Below, piece after piece: positions 23,382 through 31,481 of a DNA stretch of 64,000 nt (position 1 is the first letter of the stretch; every line of letters starts with the position of its first letter). Both the position numbers and the translations under genes were made by a program. Source of the stretch: Desulfovibrio ferrophilus. GTDB lineage: Bacteria > Desulfobacterota > Desulfovibrionia > Desulfovibrionales > Desulfovibrionaceae. Under the pieces are notes generated by a model. The model was not told the DNA's origin, made no database searches, and was given only the letters and a program-made list of their open reading frames with translations. The stretch spans positions 2,934,905 through 2,998,904 of the forward strand of contig NZ_AP017378.1 in NCBI RefSeq assembly GCF_003966735.1. The letters run 5' to 3'.

Positions 23382-23545
23382 GGCCGCCTTCGCGGATGTA
23401 CGGCTTGGGCGTTGATTCCATAGGGTCGCCTTCAGCGGGACCAAAGGAGGTGGGGGGGCAAGCCCCCGAAACATCCTCTGGGCTCCTCCTCTCCCCTGGA
23501 GTGTGAAGAAATGGTTATCAGGCCATACAGGCCGTTGGTTAAGCA
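23382..23545 (+). repeat. Repeat family A element in the 23285-23735 gap
   Basis: The 451-bp gap is filled by this element. 23382-23451 aligns base for base in length (70) with 17791-17860. It continues with a short GGGGGGGC/GCCCCC hairpin, an inverted CCTCTGG arm near 23475, and GGTTATCAGGCCATACAGG shared with 18047. No gene is supported in the gap. Confidence 0.8.
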
Positions 23546-23735
23546 GGGTTTGTATTTCTTGGGCTTCGGCACTTGTTGCCGGGGCTGGTTCGTTCATTTC
23601 GGGCGGCCTTGGTCCGCCCGATTCACGTCCTGATGCCTCGATGGGCTGGGGCGCAAGCACGAAGGAAGAGGCTGTCCTGAACTGACAGAGGGCGAGCGGG
23701 GAGAGATGGTCTGACGCCTCGGATGGCTGTGGCGG

Positions 23736-24524
23736 CTATTTGATCGCCTGTGCACTGTTGTAGAGGCTTTCGAGATTGGCGACGTGTTTGTTGAGCTGTT
23801 CATGGATTTTGAGAACGGTTTTCTTTTCGGCGTCTGCGCGTTGTGCCAGTTCGCTTCCGGGCTTGATCCGTCTGTCCGCGTAGGTTTTGTTCCATTTGGC
23901 TGCCAGGGTTTCATATCGCTTGGCTGAATTAATGATGTTCCGCCGAAGACCATCGAAGCGGTAGACCGCCTCGGGCGTGGCAAAAAAGACCCCTCCGGTA
24001 TAATAGAGGTCGTTTTCCTTGCGCTCCACAATGCTTCCGTTGGTGCATTCCAGAGCCAGCCAGCCCTTCTCCGGGGTCTTGGCCATGACCCAGGCGTGAT
24101 TGGCCAGGGAGGCGTATAGGGCAAAGCCCAGGCCCGTGATCCTTCGGCCGACGTTGCCCGCAGCAAGGCGCACATCGATGCCCTTGACCCGCAGTCGATA
24201 CCAAATGGCCTCGCTCATCTGCTTGCACTGGGTTTCCGTCAGTTCCGAATACTTGTTGTTGGCGGAGTACTTGGCCAGCACTTCTTCGATGATCTTGATG
24301 GTGGTCTGTTGATCCAGAGGTGCAGCATTGGCCGTGCCCGTGCTTTGCTGGGGGCTTCCTGTTGCTTTGGGCGCGGAAGATGGGGGCTTGGGTTTCGTAT
24401 TACGAATTGTAATTTTGACTGGGCCGTCACCTTTTTCAATGACCACGTCATCGCCAAGTGCAGGGCACGCAAGGCACCCTGCAATCAGTGAAATAATTAC
24501 ATAATTGAGTAGATATTTGAGCAT
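23736..24524 (-). CDS. Transglutaminase-like lipoprotein (paralogue 1)
   Basis: The 262-residue product has a signal peptide with a lipobox-like IAGC (Cys17) and a Pro/Ser/Gln-rich linker. The domain that follows is laid out like the transglutaminase/cysteine-peptidase superfamily: C100 at a helix start, KGIDVRLAAGN, H143 in NHAWVMA, and E159 in WLALECTNG where Asp is usual. ATG 24524 follows AAGGGGGG; the longer frame to 24632 overlaps the methyltransferase gene. A clear paralogue lies at 31482-32273. It should be exported; the substrate (cell wall or protein) is unknown. Confidence 0.7.
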   Translation of the reverse strand: MLKYLLNYVIISLIAGCLACPALGDDVVIEKGDGPVKITIRNTKPKPPSSAPKATGSPQQSTGTANAAPLDQQTTIKIIEEVLAKYSANNKYSELTETQCKQMSEAIWYRLRVKGIDVRLAAGNVGRRITGLGFALYASLANHAWVMAKTPEKGWLALECTNGSIVERKENDLYYTGGVFFATPEAVYRFDGLRRNIINSAKRYETLAAKWNKTYADRRIKPGSELAQRADAEKKTVLKIHEQLNKHVANLESLYNSAQAIK

Positions 24525-24585
24525 GATAGTCCCCCCTTGCGGGCGGACTGTAGCCCATGTTTTGTGGTGAGGCAAACAGCCCTGT

Positions 24586-25779
24586 TTATTGACTGTCCGG
24601 ATTCGGTTCTTTCTGTTTGCGCGTCCCTGCATACAGTTCGAACAGCAGCAGGCGGCAGTCGATAGGGCCGTTCATGAGCGGCACGCGTTTGGCGGTGCGC
24701 AGGCCGATGCGCTTGGCCAGCTTCATGTTGCCGGTGAAGATACCGCCCATGTAGCCTTGGCAATGCTGTTTCAGGAAGTCGCCCAGCGCCTTGTAGGTTT
24801 CCTCAAGCTTGGCCTCGTCGCCCATGCGCTTGCCGTACTCGGGGTTGCAGATCAAGAGGTTCAGGGCGCGTTTGGCGGGTTCCGGTACCGATGATTCACG
24901 GAAGTCGCAGATATCGAATTCGATGCATTCGGCCATGCCCGCCTCGGCAGCGTTGTCTCGTGCTGCGGCGATGGCAGCGGGGTCGTTGTCCGTGGCGATG
25001 ATGCGCTGGGCCGTGGTCGGGCGCATCTTGCTGCGGGCTTCGGTGCGCAGGGCTTCCCAACTTCCCTCATCGTGCCCGAGTACGTGCTGGAAGCCGAAGT
25101 TCGATCGGAACAGGCCCGGAGCCGTGCCCGTGGCGATCAGGGCGCCCTCGATGGCCAGGGTCCCGGAGCCGCACATGGGATTCAGGAGCATGCCCTTGCC
25201 GTTGTAGTTTGCAGCCAGCAGGCAGGCGGCGGCCAAGGTCTCGCGCATGGGGGCCTTGTGCGGCTGCAAACGATAGCCGCGCATGGACAGGGGCGTGCCC
25301 GAGGTGTCCAGGTACAGGGTCGCGTCGCGGTGTTTCCAATGCAGGAACAGCACAACCCCGGTCTTGTCCGGCCCGGAGTCCGGGCGGCGGCCCTTGACCT
25401 CTGCGATGCGGTCCACCACCGCGTCCTTGACGCGAACGTTGGCAAAGCGCGAGTCACGCACGGATTTGTTGTCCACGCTGGATTCCACGGACAGATAGCC
25501 GTCCTCGGCGATGATGTCTTCCCAGTGCAGGGGCAGCAGTTGGTTGAACAGCTCGTCGGGATTGGTGGCCTGGAAGCGGTGCAGCTGGAACAACACGCGG
25601 TGCGCGGTGCGCAGCCAGAGATTCAGGCGCATGCAGTCGGCAAGGGTCCCGTTGGCCAGCAGACCACCCGGTTGCTCGGCCTCGGGTTTGACGCCAAGGG
25701 CGCGCATTTCATCGGCCAGAAAGGGTTGCAGCCCTCGGGCGCAGGTGACGAAAATCTTGCCTTTATTATGGATATCCAT
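24586..25779 (-). CDS. THUMP-domain rRNA (guanine-N2) methyltransferase, RlmL-like
   Basis: The 397-residue product has an N-terminal ferredoxin-like/THUMP region (VTCARGLQPFLADEM) and a class I SAM-methyltransferase domain. Motif I is NPMCGSGTL (200-208). Motif IV is written NPEYG (312-316) instead of NPPYG. The family makes m2G in 23S rRNA; this lacks the RlmK domain of E. coli RlmL and matches the shorter YpsC/RlmL type. It is followed at a 61-bp distance by the lipoprotein gene and preceded by a YciI gene 26 bp upstream, all minus strand. Confidence 0.87.
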   Translation of the reverse strand: MDIHNKGKIFVTCARGLQPFLADEMRALGVKPEAEQPGGLLANGTLADCMRLNLWLRTAHRVLFQLHRFQATNPDELFNQLLPLHWEDIIAEDGYLSVESSVDNKSVRDSRFANVRVKDAVVDRIAEVKGRRPDSGPDKTGVVLFLHWKHRDATLYLDTSGTPLSMRGYRLQPHKAPMRETLAAACLLAANYNGKGMLLNPMCGSGTLAIEGALIATGTAPGLFRSNFGFQHVLGHDEGSWEALRTEARSKMRPTTAQRIIATDNDPAAIAAARDNAAEAGMAECIEFDICDFRESSVPEPAKRALNLLICNPEYGKRMGDEAKLEETYKALGDFLKQHCQGYMGGIFTGNMKLAKRIGLRTAKRVPLMNGPIDCRLLLFELYAGTRKQKEPNPDSQ

Positions 25780-25805
25780 GGTCTTTTAGCCTCTTTTTGG
25801 CTGCT

Positions 25806-26096
25806 CTAGCTGGTGGCTAGAAACGTCAGTTCAGGGCAGGTCATGCCGGGGATGAATTCGATGATGTCATACTCTGCCAGATCATGCCTGGAAAACGGGT
25901 CCAGTGCCAACTGTTCCAGCAGGGCTTCTTTACTTTCGGCCTGGGCCAGGATGACTCCGCCGGTGCGCGGTACGCGGCGGCCCGAGGCCATGAACGTACC
26001 CAGTTCGTATTGCTGCTTCAGATATTCAATGTGCGCTGGTAGATGTTGATCGATGGTTTCCAGCGGAACCTTGTAGTTCAGGAGTACGATGAACAT
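25806..26096 (-). CDS. YciI-family protein
   Basis: The 96-residue product has the YciI/YCII dimeric alpha-beta fold pattern: an N-terminal FIVLLNYKVPLETID, central GTFMASGRRVP-GGVILA, and a YDIIEFIPG end. Some members act as hydrolases or dehalogenase-like enzymes, and the conserved His/Asp pair (H18, D77) may be functional. ATG 26096 gives the family length; the upstream frame extension to 26264 is composition-biased and lacks homology. It is probably cotranscribed with the RlmL-like gene. Confidence 0.8.
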   Translation of the reverse strand: MFIVLLNYKVPLETIDQHLPAHIEYLKQQYELGTFMASGRRVPRTGGVILAQAESKEALLEQLALDPFSRHDLAEYDIIEFIPGMTCPELTFLATS

Positions 26097-26316
26097 GGCG
26101 GCTTCTCTTGGTTGCGATGATTCTTGGAAAGCAGGGACACTAGGGCATCTCCCCGGCCGAGGCAACCCGATGGGAGTGTCTCCGGTTGACCTGTGCGGGC
26201 TTTTCGGTTGAACTGAGTCAAGGACCTCGGTACGTCCCTGCTGCCCTGTCCAAGGATAGGCCAAGGAAGAGGTTCATCGTCCCATTCGGACCATTATCAA
26301 ACTCAAAGGAACAACC

Positions 26317-27264
26317 ATGATCGGTACCATGCGGCGACTGGGTCGCCTGTTTCATCCGCAGAGCGCAAAATCCGTCATTCTGGCGTTGGACCACGGCGTG
26401 AGCGAAGGCATGATTCCCGGACTGACCGAGATTCCACTACTCATCGAGGGCATGAAGCATCTGCCCGTGCAGGGTGTGGTGCTGAACAAGGGACTGGCGC
26501 GGGCTTCCGTGGGCAGCCTGAGCCTGGACAAGAATGTGTTCGTGCATCTGTCCGCTGGCACCAAGCATGGTTTGCCCACCTATAATCAGAGCCTTGTCTG
26601 CTCCGTGAACGAGGCCCTGCGCCTGGGGGCGGATGCGGTGTCCATGCACGTGAACATCGGCAACGACCTGGAAGACCGCATGTTGCAGGACTTCGGCATG
26701 GTCACCGACGAGGCCCATGCCATGGGCATCCCGGTCATGGCCGTGATCTATGCACGCGGCGGGCAGATCGTGAACGAGCTGGACCCCAGCTTGATCACGC
26801 ATTGCATCCGTCTGGGCGGCGAGTTGGGCGCGGATGTGGTCTGTGTGCCCTATTCCGGGGACAAGCAAAGCTTTGCCATGGGCGTGGCCACCTGCCCTGT
26901 GCCTGTGTTCATTACCGGAGGCCCTGCCCAGCCCAATTGGAAGGCCGCCAAAAAGATGATTGCCGAGGCCATGGAGGCCGGAGCCTCGGGCGTGACCATG
27001 GGCCGCCCCATCTTCCAGCACAAGGACCCGCTTAAGGCCCTGGCGGAGGTCTGCCAGCTGGTGCACGGCTCCACCGAAGGCGTGGAGGTGCAGATCACCA
27101 GTCCGGCCAAGGATGCGGCACCTTCCAAGGCAGAGTCCGAAGCCCCGCCCAAGCCCAAGAAAGCGACAGCCAAAACCGCACCGCGCAAAAGCACGGTCAA
27201 GTCCGCCAAGCGCAGGACAGCCACCAAATCGGCCAAGTCCAGCCCCAAGGCCAAGAAGAAGTAG
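26317..27264 (+). CDS. DhnA-type class I aldolase family protein lacking the Schiff-base lysine
   Basis: The 315-residue product is a TIM barrel of the DhnA/FbaB and 2-amino-3,7-dideoxy-hept-6-ulosonate synthase family (ILALDHGVSEG; VSMHVNIGND; MAVIYARGG; FITGGPA). In active members a lysine follows the strand written (A)D(I/V)VK; here the strand reads GADVVCVPYSGD with Cys176. The last 55 residues are a Lys/Ala/Pro-rich tail absent from the enzymes. AAAGGA precedes ATG 26317. It overlaps no gene and is 8 bp from the OsmC gene, so probably an operon. Function is uncertain. Confidence 0.8.
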   Translation: MIGTMRRLGRLFHPQSAKSVILALDHGVSEGMIPGLTEIPLLIEGMKHLPVQGVVLNKGLARASVGSLSLDKNVFVHLSAGTKHGLPTYNQSLVCSVNEALRLGADAVSMHVNIGNDLEDRMLQDFGMVTDEAHAMGIPVMAVIYARGGQIVNELDPSLITHCIRLGGELGADVVCVPYSGDKQSFAMGVATCPVPVFITGGPAQPNWKAAKKMIAEAMEAGASGVTMGRPIFQHKDPLKALAEVCQLVHGSTEGVEVQITSPAKDAAPSKAESEAPPKPKKATAKTAPRKSTVKSAKRRTATKSAKSSPKAKKK

Positions 27265-27272
27265 GGAGTACC

Positions 27273-27686
27273 ATGTCCGGCACAAGCACAAAGACCTTTG
27301 ATGTGAGCTTTGCAGGTGGCGTGGCCATCGAAGCCAAGATTGGCGACCATGTCATCCGCACCGACCAGTCCAGGGACGAAGGTGGGCAGGATAGCGGCCC
27401 CACGCCCTTTGGTCTGCTCATGGCCTCGGTGGCAACCTGTTCGGCTGTCTATGCCGTGCGCTTCTGCGAGAACCGCGAGATTCCCATCGAGGGCATGAAG
27501 CTGCGCGCGGTGTGCGAGTTCACGGACAAGCCCTTTCACATGGACAAGATGACCCTGGAACTGACCCTGCCCGAGGGGTTCCCCGAGAAGTACAAGGGCG
27601 CGATTTTGAAGGCGATGAATTTGTGTGCGGTCAAGAAGAACATCATCGATGCGCCGGAGTTCGAGACTGTTATTGCAGAGCGTTAA
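27273..27686 (+). CDS. OsmC-family protein
   Basis: The 137-residue product fits the OsmC/Ohr fold. Two cysteines lie in the expected places: Cys in SVATCSAVYAVRFC on the long central helix and Cys in AMNLCAVKKNI. OsmC/Ohr proteins reduce organic hydroperoxides; this subgroup is closer to YhfA-type members of unknown substrate. AGGGAG precedes ATG 27273, 8 bp after the DhnA-like gene, so they are likely cotranscribed. Confidence 0.88.
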   Translation: MSGTSTKTFDVSFAGGVAIEAKIGDHVIRTDQSRDEGGQDSGPTPFGLLMASVATCSAVYAVRFCENREIPIEGMKLRAVCEFTDKPFHMDKMTLELTLPEGFPEKYKGAILKAMNLCAVKKNIIDAPEFETVIAER

Positions 27687-27687
27687 G

Positions 27688-27750
27688 GTGGGGCGCTGAA
27701 ATTCCTTCGCTTGCGGTCTTGCAAGCAAAGTTTTTGAGCGCCCCGTGAAG
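27688..27750. repeat. Short family B repeat
   Basis: GGGGCGCTGAAA at the left and TTTTTGAGCGCCCCGTG at the right bound a short core with a small CTTGC/GCAAG hairpin. The ends match the copies at 39775 and 50773. It starts just after the OsmC stop. Together with the hairpin at 27916 it accounts for most of the 315-bp gap. Confidence 0.7.
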
Positions 27751-27915
27751 AGGAGATTCGCTTAAGCTTTTAGTGGCATGATCCTCGTTGCAGCTTGCGC
27801 CAGGGTGGCAGGAAGAAGATGATATGAAAAGCTACCTCGAATCGGCTATCAGCCCTCACCAGATAACGGTTTGAGTAGTATTGATTGAAATAGAGAAAGG
27901 TTTTGGGGATGGGGT

Positions 27916-27956
27916 CCGGGGAAGGGGCCTTTTCCTCAAAAAGGCCCCTTCCCCGG
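27916..27956. promoter_or_regulatory. Perfect 18-bp-arm hairpin before the helicase gene
   Basis: The left arm CCGGGGAAGGGGCCTTTT (27916-27933) and its exact complement (27939-27956) flank a five-base loop CCTCA. It lies 45 bp upstream of the helicase ATG. It could end upstream transcription, form an attenuator, or be a mobile palindromic element. Confidence 0.65.
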
Positions 27957-28001
27957 CAATATTCAAAACTCACCCTTTTCCCTTCCCTCCCGAAAGGTTT
28001 C

Positions 28002-31000
28002 ATGGCCGACATCCGCGAATACATCGAGGCGCTCAAGGCGTCGGAACGCATGGGGCATCTGGTGGCGCACCACGAGATTATGCCTGCGCGCGAGGCCGAG
28101 TACGGCCAGTGCCGCCGCGCTTGGCCCGTGACCGTGGAGCGCGTGCTGCACGAGCGCGGCATCGAGCAGTTGTATTCGCATCAGGCCCGGTCCATGGACG
28201 TGCTCAGAAGCGGGCGTAGCGTGGTGGCGGCCACACCCACGGCCAGTGGCAAGACTCTGATCTACAATCTGCCCGTCATCGAGCAGGTCCTGGCAAACCC
28301 GGACAGCCGCGCCCTGTATCTGTTTCCCTTGAAGGCCCTGGCCCAGGACCAGTTGAAGGGCTTCGAGGAGCTGGTGGCAGCCTGGCCCAAGGACACTCGG
28401 CCCACGGCGGCCATCTACGACGGCGATACAACGGCATGGTTCCGCAAGAAGATCCGAGAGACCCCACCCAATGTGCTCTTGACCAACCCGGAGATGCTGC
28501 ACCTGGCGCTCATGCCCTATCATGAGAACTGGGCGGCGTTCTTTGCGGGACTGACGCACATCGTGGTGGACGAGGTGCACACCTATCGCGGGGTGCTTGG
28601 CTCGCACATGGCCCAGGTCTTTCGCAGGCTGAAACGTGTCTGTCGCCGTTACGGCGCGGACCCGGCCTTTGCGTTTTTATCGGCCACAGTGGGCAACCCC
28701 CGCGAGCTGGCGGCCCAATTGACTGGGGTCGAGGTCGAAGGCGTCACCGAGAGTGGTGCTCCTCAGGGGGCACGCCATTTTTTGTTCCTGAATCCGGCCC
28801 AGACCATGGCTGACAGTCCGTCGCAGGTGGCGATTCTGATGCTCAAGGCCGCGTTGTCGCGTGGGATGCGAACCATTGTTTACACGGGCTCGCGCAAGAT
28901 GACGGAGCTCATCGCCATGTGGGCCTCGGAGCGGGCGGGCAAGTACAAGGGCAAGATCAGCGCCTATCGCGCCGGATTCCTGCCCGAGGAACGCCGCGAC
29001 ATCGAGGAACGCATGGCCAGCGGCGATCTGCTGGCAGTGATCTCCACCAGCGCGCTGGAATTGGGCATCGACATCGGCAGCCTGGATTTGTGTATTCTGG
29101 TGGGCTACCCCGGCACCATCATGCAGACCCTGCAACGTGGCGGACGCGTGGGTCGGGCGCAGCAGGAATCCGCTGTGGCGCTCATCGCGGGCGAAGATCA
29201 GCTGGACCAGTATTTCATGCGCAATCCGCAGGACTTTTTTGCCCGCCCCCCCGAGCAGGCGGTGCTCAATCCGTACAACCCCAAGATCGTTGAGAAACAC
29301 CTTGTCTGCGCAGCGGCTGAACTGGCTATGAGGCCAGATGAGCCGTGGCTTGCCGAGGACGGGATAGTGCCCATCGTGCGCGACCTGGAGTTGCGGGGCA
29401 AGTTGCTGTTCTCCGCGGATGGCGACACCATTCACTCCCACCGCAAGCGTCCCCATTACGAGGTGGATCTGCGCGGTTCGGGCGGACAGTTCCAGATTAC
29501 GACCCGCATCGGGCAGGACAACGGGGGTGCCGACCCGGCCAAGGAAGTCAGCGTGGGCCAGATCGACGAGCAGCGGGCCTACAAGGAGACGCATCCCGGG
29601 GCCGTGTACCTGCACCGGGGCAAGACCTATGTGGTGGATGATCTGGACATTGGCGGGCGCACGGTGCGTGTGGTCCCGGCCAAGGTGGACTACTACACGC
29701 GGGTGCGCACGGAAAAGACCACGGAGATTCTGTCCATTGACGGTGTGCGCTCGGCCTGGGGCATGCGTGTGTTCAAGGGCCGGCTCAAGGTCACCGAGCA
29801 CGTCACGGGCTATGACAAGCGCCGTACACGCGGTGGCAGGCTGCTGACGCTGGTGCCGCTGGACCTGCCACCCCTGACCTTCGAGACCGAGGGCCTGTGG
29901 ATGGAGATTCCGCGTGGGGTGCAGCGCCGCGCCGAGGACGAATACATGCATTTCATGGGTGGCATCCATGCCCTGGAGCACGCGGCCATAGGCATCCTGC
30001 CGCTGCTTGTCATGACCGATCGCAACGATCTGGGCGGTATTTCGACCCCGTTTCACCCCCAGGTGGGGGCGGCGGCGGTCTTTGTCTACGATGGCACACC
30101 CGGTGGCGTTGGCCTGTCATTCCAGGCCTTTGACCAGGCCGAGGAACTGTTGGAGCGGACCCTGGGCGTCATCGCCGGCTGCCCCTGCGAGGTGGGCTGC
30201 CCGTCGTGCGTGCATTCGCCCAAATGTGGCTCGGGCAATCGGCCCATCGACAAGGCCGCGTCGCGTTTTCTGCTGGAAGCCATCCAGAGTGAGGCTGGAC
30301 CGGACATTGATGCCCAAGCCCTGATGGAGGCCTTTGTGCCCCCTGAAGTCGTGAATGCTGAGCCTGCATCTGCTGCGAAACAGGGCAAGAATACAGTGGG
30401 TGAGGCGAGTGAAGCATCCCGGAAAGCCATGTCAGATAAGGATCTAAATCAAAGTAATACGAAAAAACATACGATACGTATTGAAGTCCAGGAGCAGACC
30501 GGTCGGAAATCTAATCCAGGCACTTCGCATGGGCAGAGGGCACAGTCACCTTCGGACGTGAAACAGTTGGATTCGGAACAGGAGGCCGTCATGAATGCCA
30601 CTGAAAATGGTCGCTACGGGGTCTTTGACCTGGAGACGCAGCGTTCCGCCGCCGAGGTGGGCGGCTGGCACAAGGCCTATAAGATGGGGGTGTCCTGCGC
30701 CTGCCTGTTCGATTCGGCCACGGGTGAGACTCGAGCCTATCTGGAAGAAGAGGTGCCTGAACTCATTGAGGATTTGCAGGCCCTGCCGTTGGTGATCGGC
30801 TTCAATATCAAGCGTTTCGATTACACGGTGCTCAAAGGGTATTCACGTTTCGACTTCAAGACCCTGCCCACACTGGACCTGTTGCAGCGCGTGCACGAGC
30901 GACTGGGCTACCGTCTGTCCCTGGATCATCTGGCGCAGACGACCCTTGGGGCCAAGAAATCAGCCGATGGTTTGCAGGCTCTGGAATGGTGGAAACAAGG

Positions 31001-31139
31001 CCGCATCGACGACATCGTGAAATACTGCAAGCAGGATGTGGCCGTGACCCGCGATCTGTATCTGTATGGGCGGGAGAATGGGTATCTGCTGTTTACCAAT
31101 AAGGCGAAGAACGTGGTCAGGCTACCTGTCAGTTGGTAA
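28002..31139 (+). CDS. DEAD/DEAH helicase (MrfA/YprA type) fused to RNase H-like exonuclease (MrfB/YprB type)
   Basis: The 1045-residue product has two parts. Residues 1-780 are a superfamily 2 helicase: Walker A TPTASGKT (78-85), DEVH (190-193), SATVGNP, motif VI QRGGRVGRA (378-386). The DUF1998-type zinc cluster GCPCEVGCPSC plus SPKCG (C727-C742) follows. Residues 783-868 are a low-complexity, AT-richer linker. Residues 870-1040 are a DEDD exonuclease: FDLET (D876, E878), KRFDY (D940), KQDVAVTRDLY (D1012). In Bacillus subtilis the two halves are separate neighbours, MrfA and MrfB, in mitomycin-damage repair. ATG 28002 follows AAAGG. An internal AGGAGG-ATG at 30591 lies exactly between linker and nuclease. 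Confidence 0.9.
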   Translation: MADIREYIEALKASERMGHLVAHHEIMPAREAEYGQCRRAWPVTVERVLHERGIEQLYSHQARSMDVLRSGRSVVAATPTASGKTLIYNLPVIEQVLANPDSRALYLFPLKALAQDQLKGFEELVAAWPKDTRPTAAIYDGDTTAWFRKKIRETPPNVLLTNPEMLHLALMPYHENWAAFFAGLTHIVVDEVHTYRGVLGSHMAQVFRRLKRVCRRYGADPAFAFLSATVGNPRELAAQLTGVEVEGVTESGAPQGARHFLFLNPAQTMADSPSQVAILMLKAALSRGMRTIVYTGSRKMTELIAMWASERAGKYKGKISAYRAGFLPEERRDIEERMASGDLLAVISTSALELGIDIGSLDLCILVGYPGTIMQTLQRGGRVGRAQQESAVALIAGEDQLDQYFMRNPQDFFARPPEQAVLNPYNPKIVEKHLVCAAAELAMRPDEPWLAEDGIVPIVRDLELRGKLLFSADGDTIHSHRKRPHYEVDLRGSGGQFQITTRIGQDNGGADPAKEVSVGQIDEQRAYKETHPGAVYLHRGKTYVVDDLDIGGRTVRVVPAKVDYYTRVRTEKTTEILSIDGVRSAWGMRVFKGRLKVTEHVTGYDKRRTRGGRLLTLVPLDLPPLTFETEGLWMEIPRGVQRRAEDEYMHFMGGIHALEHAAIGILPLLVMTDRNDLGGISTPFHPQVGAAAVFVYDGTPGGVGLSFQAFDQAEELLERTLGVIAGCPCEVGCPSCVHSPKCGSGNRPIDKAASRFLLEAIQSEAGPDIDAQALMEAFVPPEVVNAEPASAAKQGKNTVGEASEASRKAMSDKDLNQSNTKKHTIRIEVQEQTGRKSNPGTSHGQRAQSPSDVKQLDSEQEAVMNATENGRYGVFDLETQRSAAEVGGWHKAYKMGVSCACLFDSATGETRAYLEEEVPELIEDLQALPLVIGFNIKRFDYTVLKGYSRFDFKTLPTLDLLQRVHERLGYRLSLDHLAQTTLGAKKSADGLQALEWWKQGRIDDIVKYCKQDVAVTRDLYLYGRENGYLLFTNKAKNVVRLPVSW

Positions 31140-31148
31140 TGGAGACCA

Positions 31149-31267
31149 CCCATAACTCCCCGCTGACGTTGTTACAGCAAAAATCTTAAACTCTTACATA
31201 GCTAACGATGCTGAGGGCTTGAGATTTTTTTTGTGCCTAGTCAGCGAGGTTTCTGAACAGTCTGCGG
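31149..31267. repeat. Family B repeat after the helicase gene
   Basis: CGCTGACGTTGTT and AGTCAGCG flank a core in which AAAATCTTAA pairs imperfectly with TTGAGATTTT. TTCTGAACAGTCTGCGG ends it. It shares layout and the TTGTT box with 39775 and 50773. With the family A copy at 31404 it fills the 342-bp gap 31140-31481. Confidence 0.55.
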
Positions 31268-31403
31268 TAAGAAGGAAATAGAACTGTCGCTCAAGCCCTC
31301 GGATAGGTTAGGCTCTTCCTCGGCCTTGAACTTTCTTCGCGCCGGGTCAGTCCGGTTTTGGAACCCATTGCGGGGGAGAGGGAGTTTTCGACCGTCCACC
31401 CAC

Positions 31404-31472
31404 ACCTCCTCTGGTCCGGCTGAAGGCGGACACCTGGATTCAATGCTTCCGCCGTGACTCCGCGCAAACGGC
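31404..31472 (-). repeat. Repeat family A copy
   Basis: The 69-bp element reads, on the minus strand, GCCGTTTGCGCGGAG to GGACCAGAGGAGGT, and contains GATTGAATCC-type and GTCCGCCTTCAGC blocks shared with 23382-23451. Confidence 0.8.
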
Positions 31473-31481
31473 AAGGAAGAC

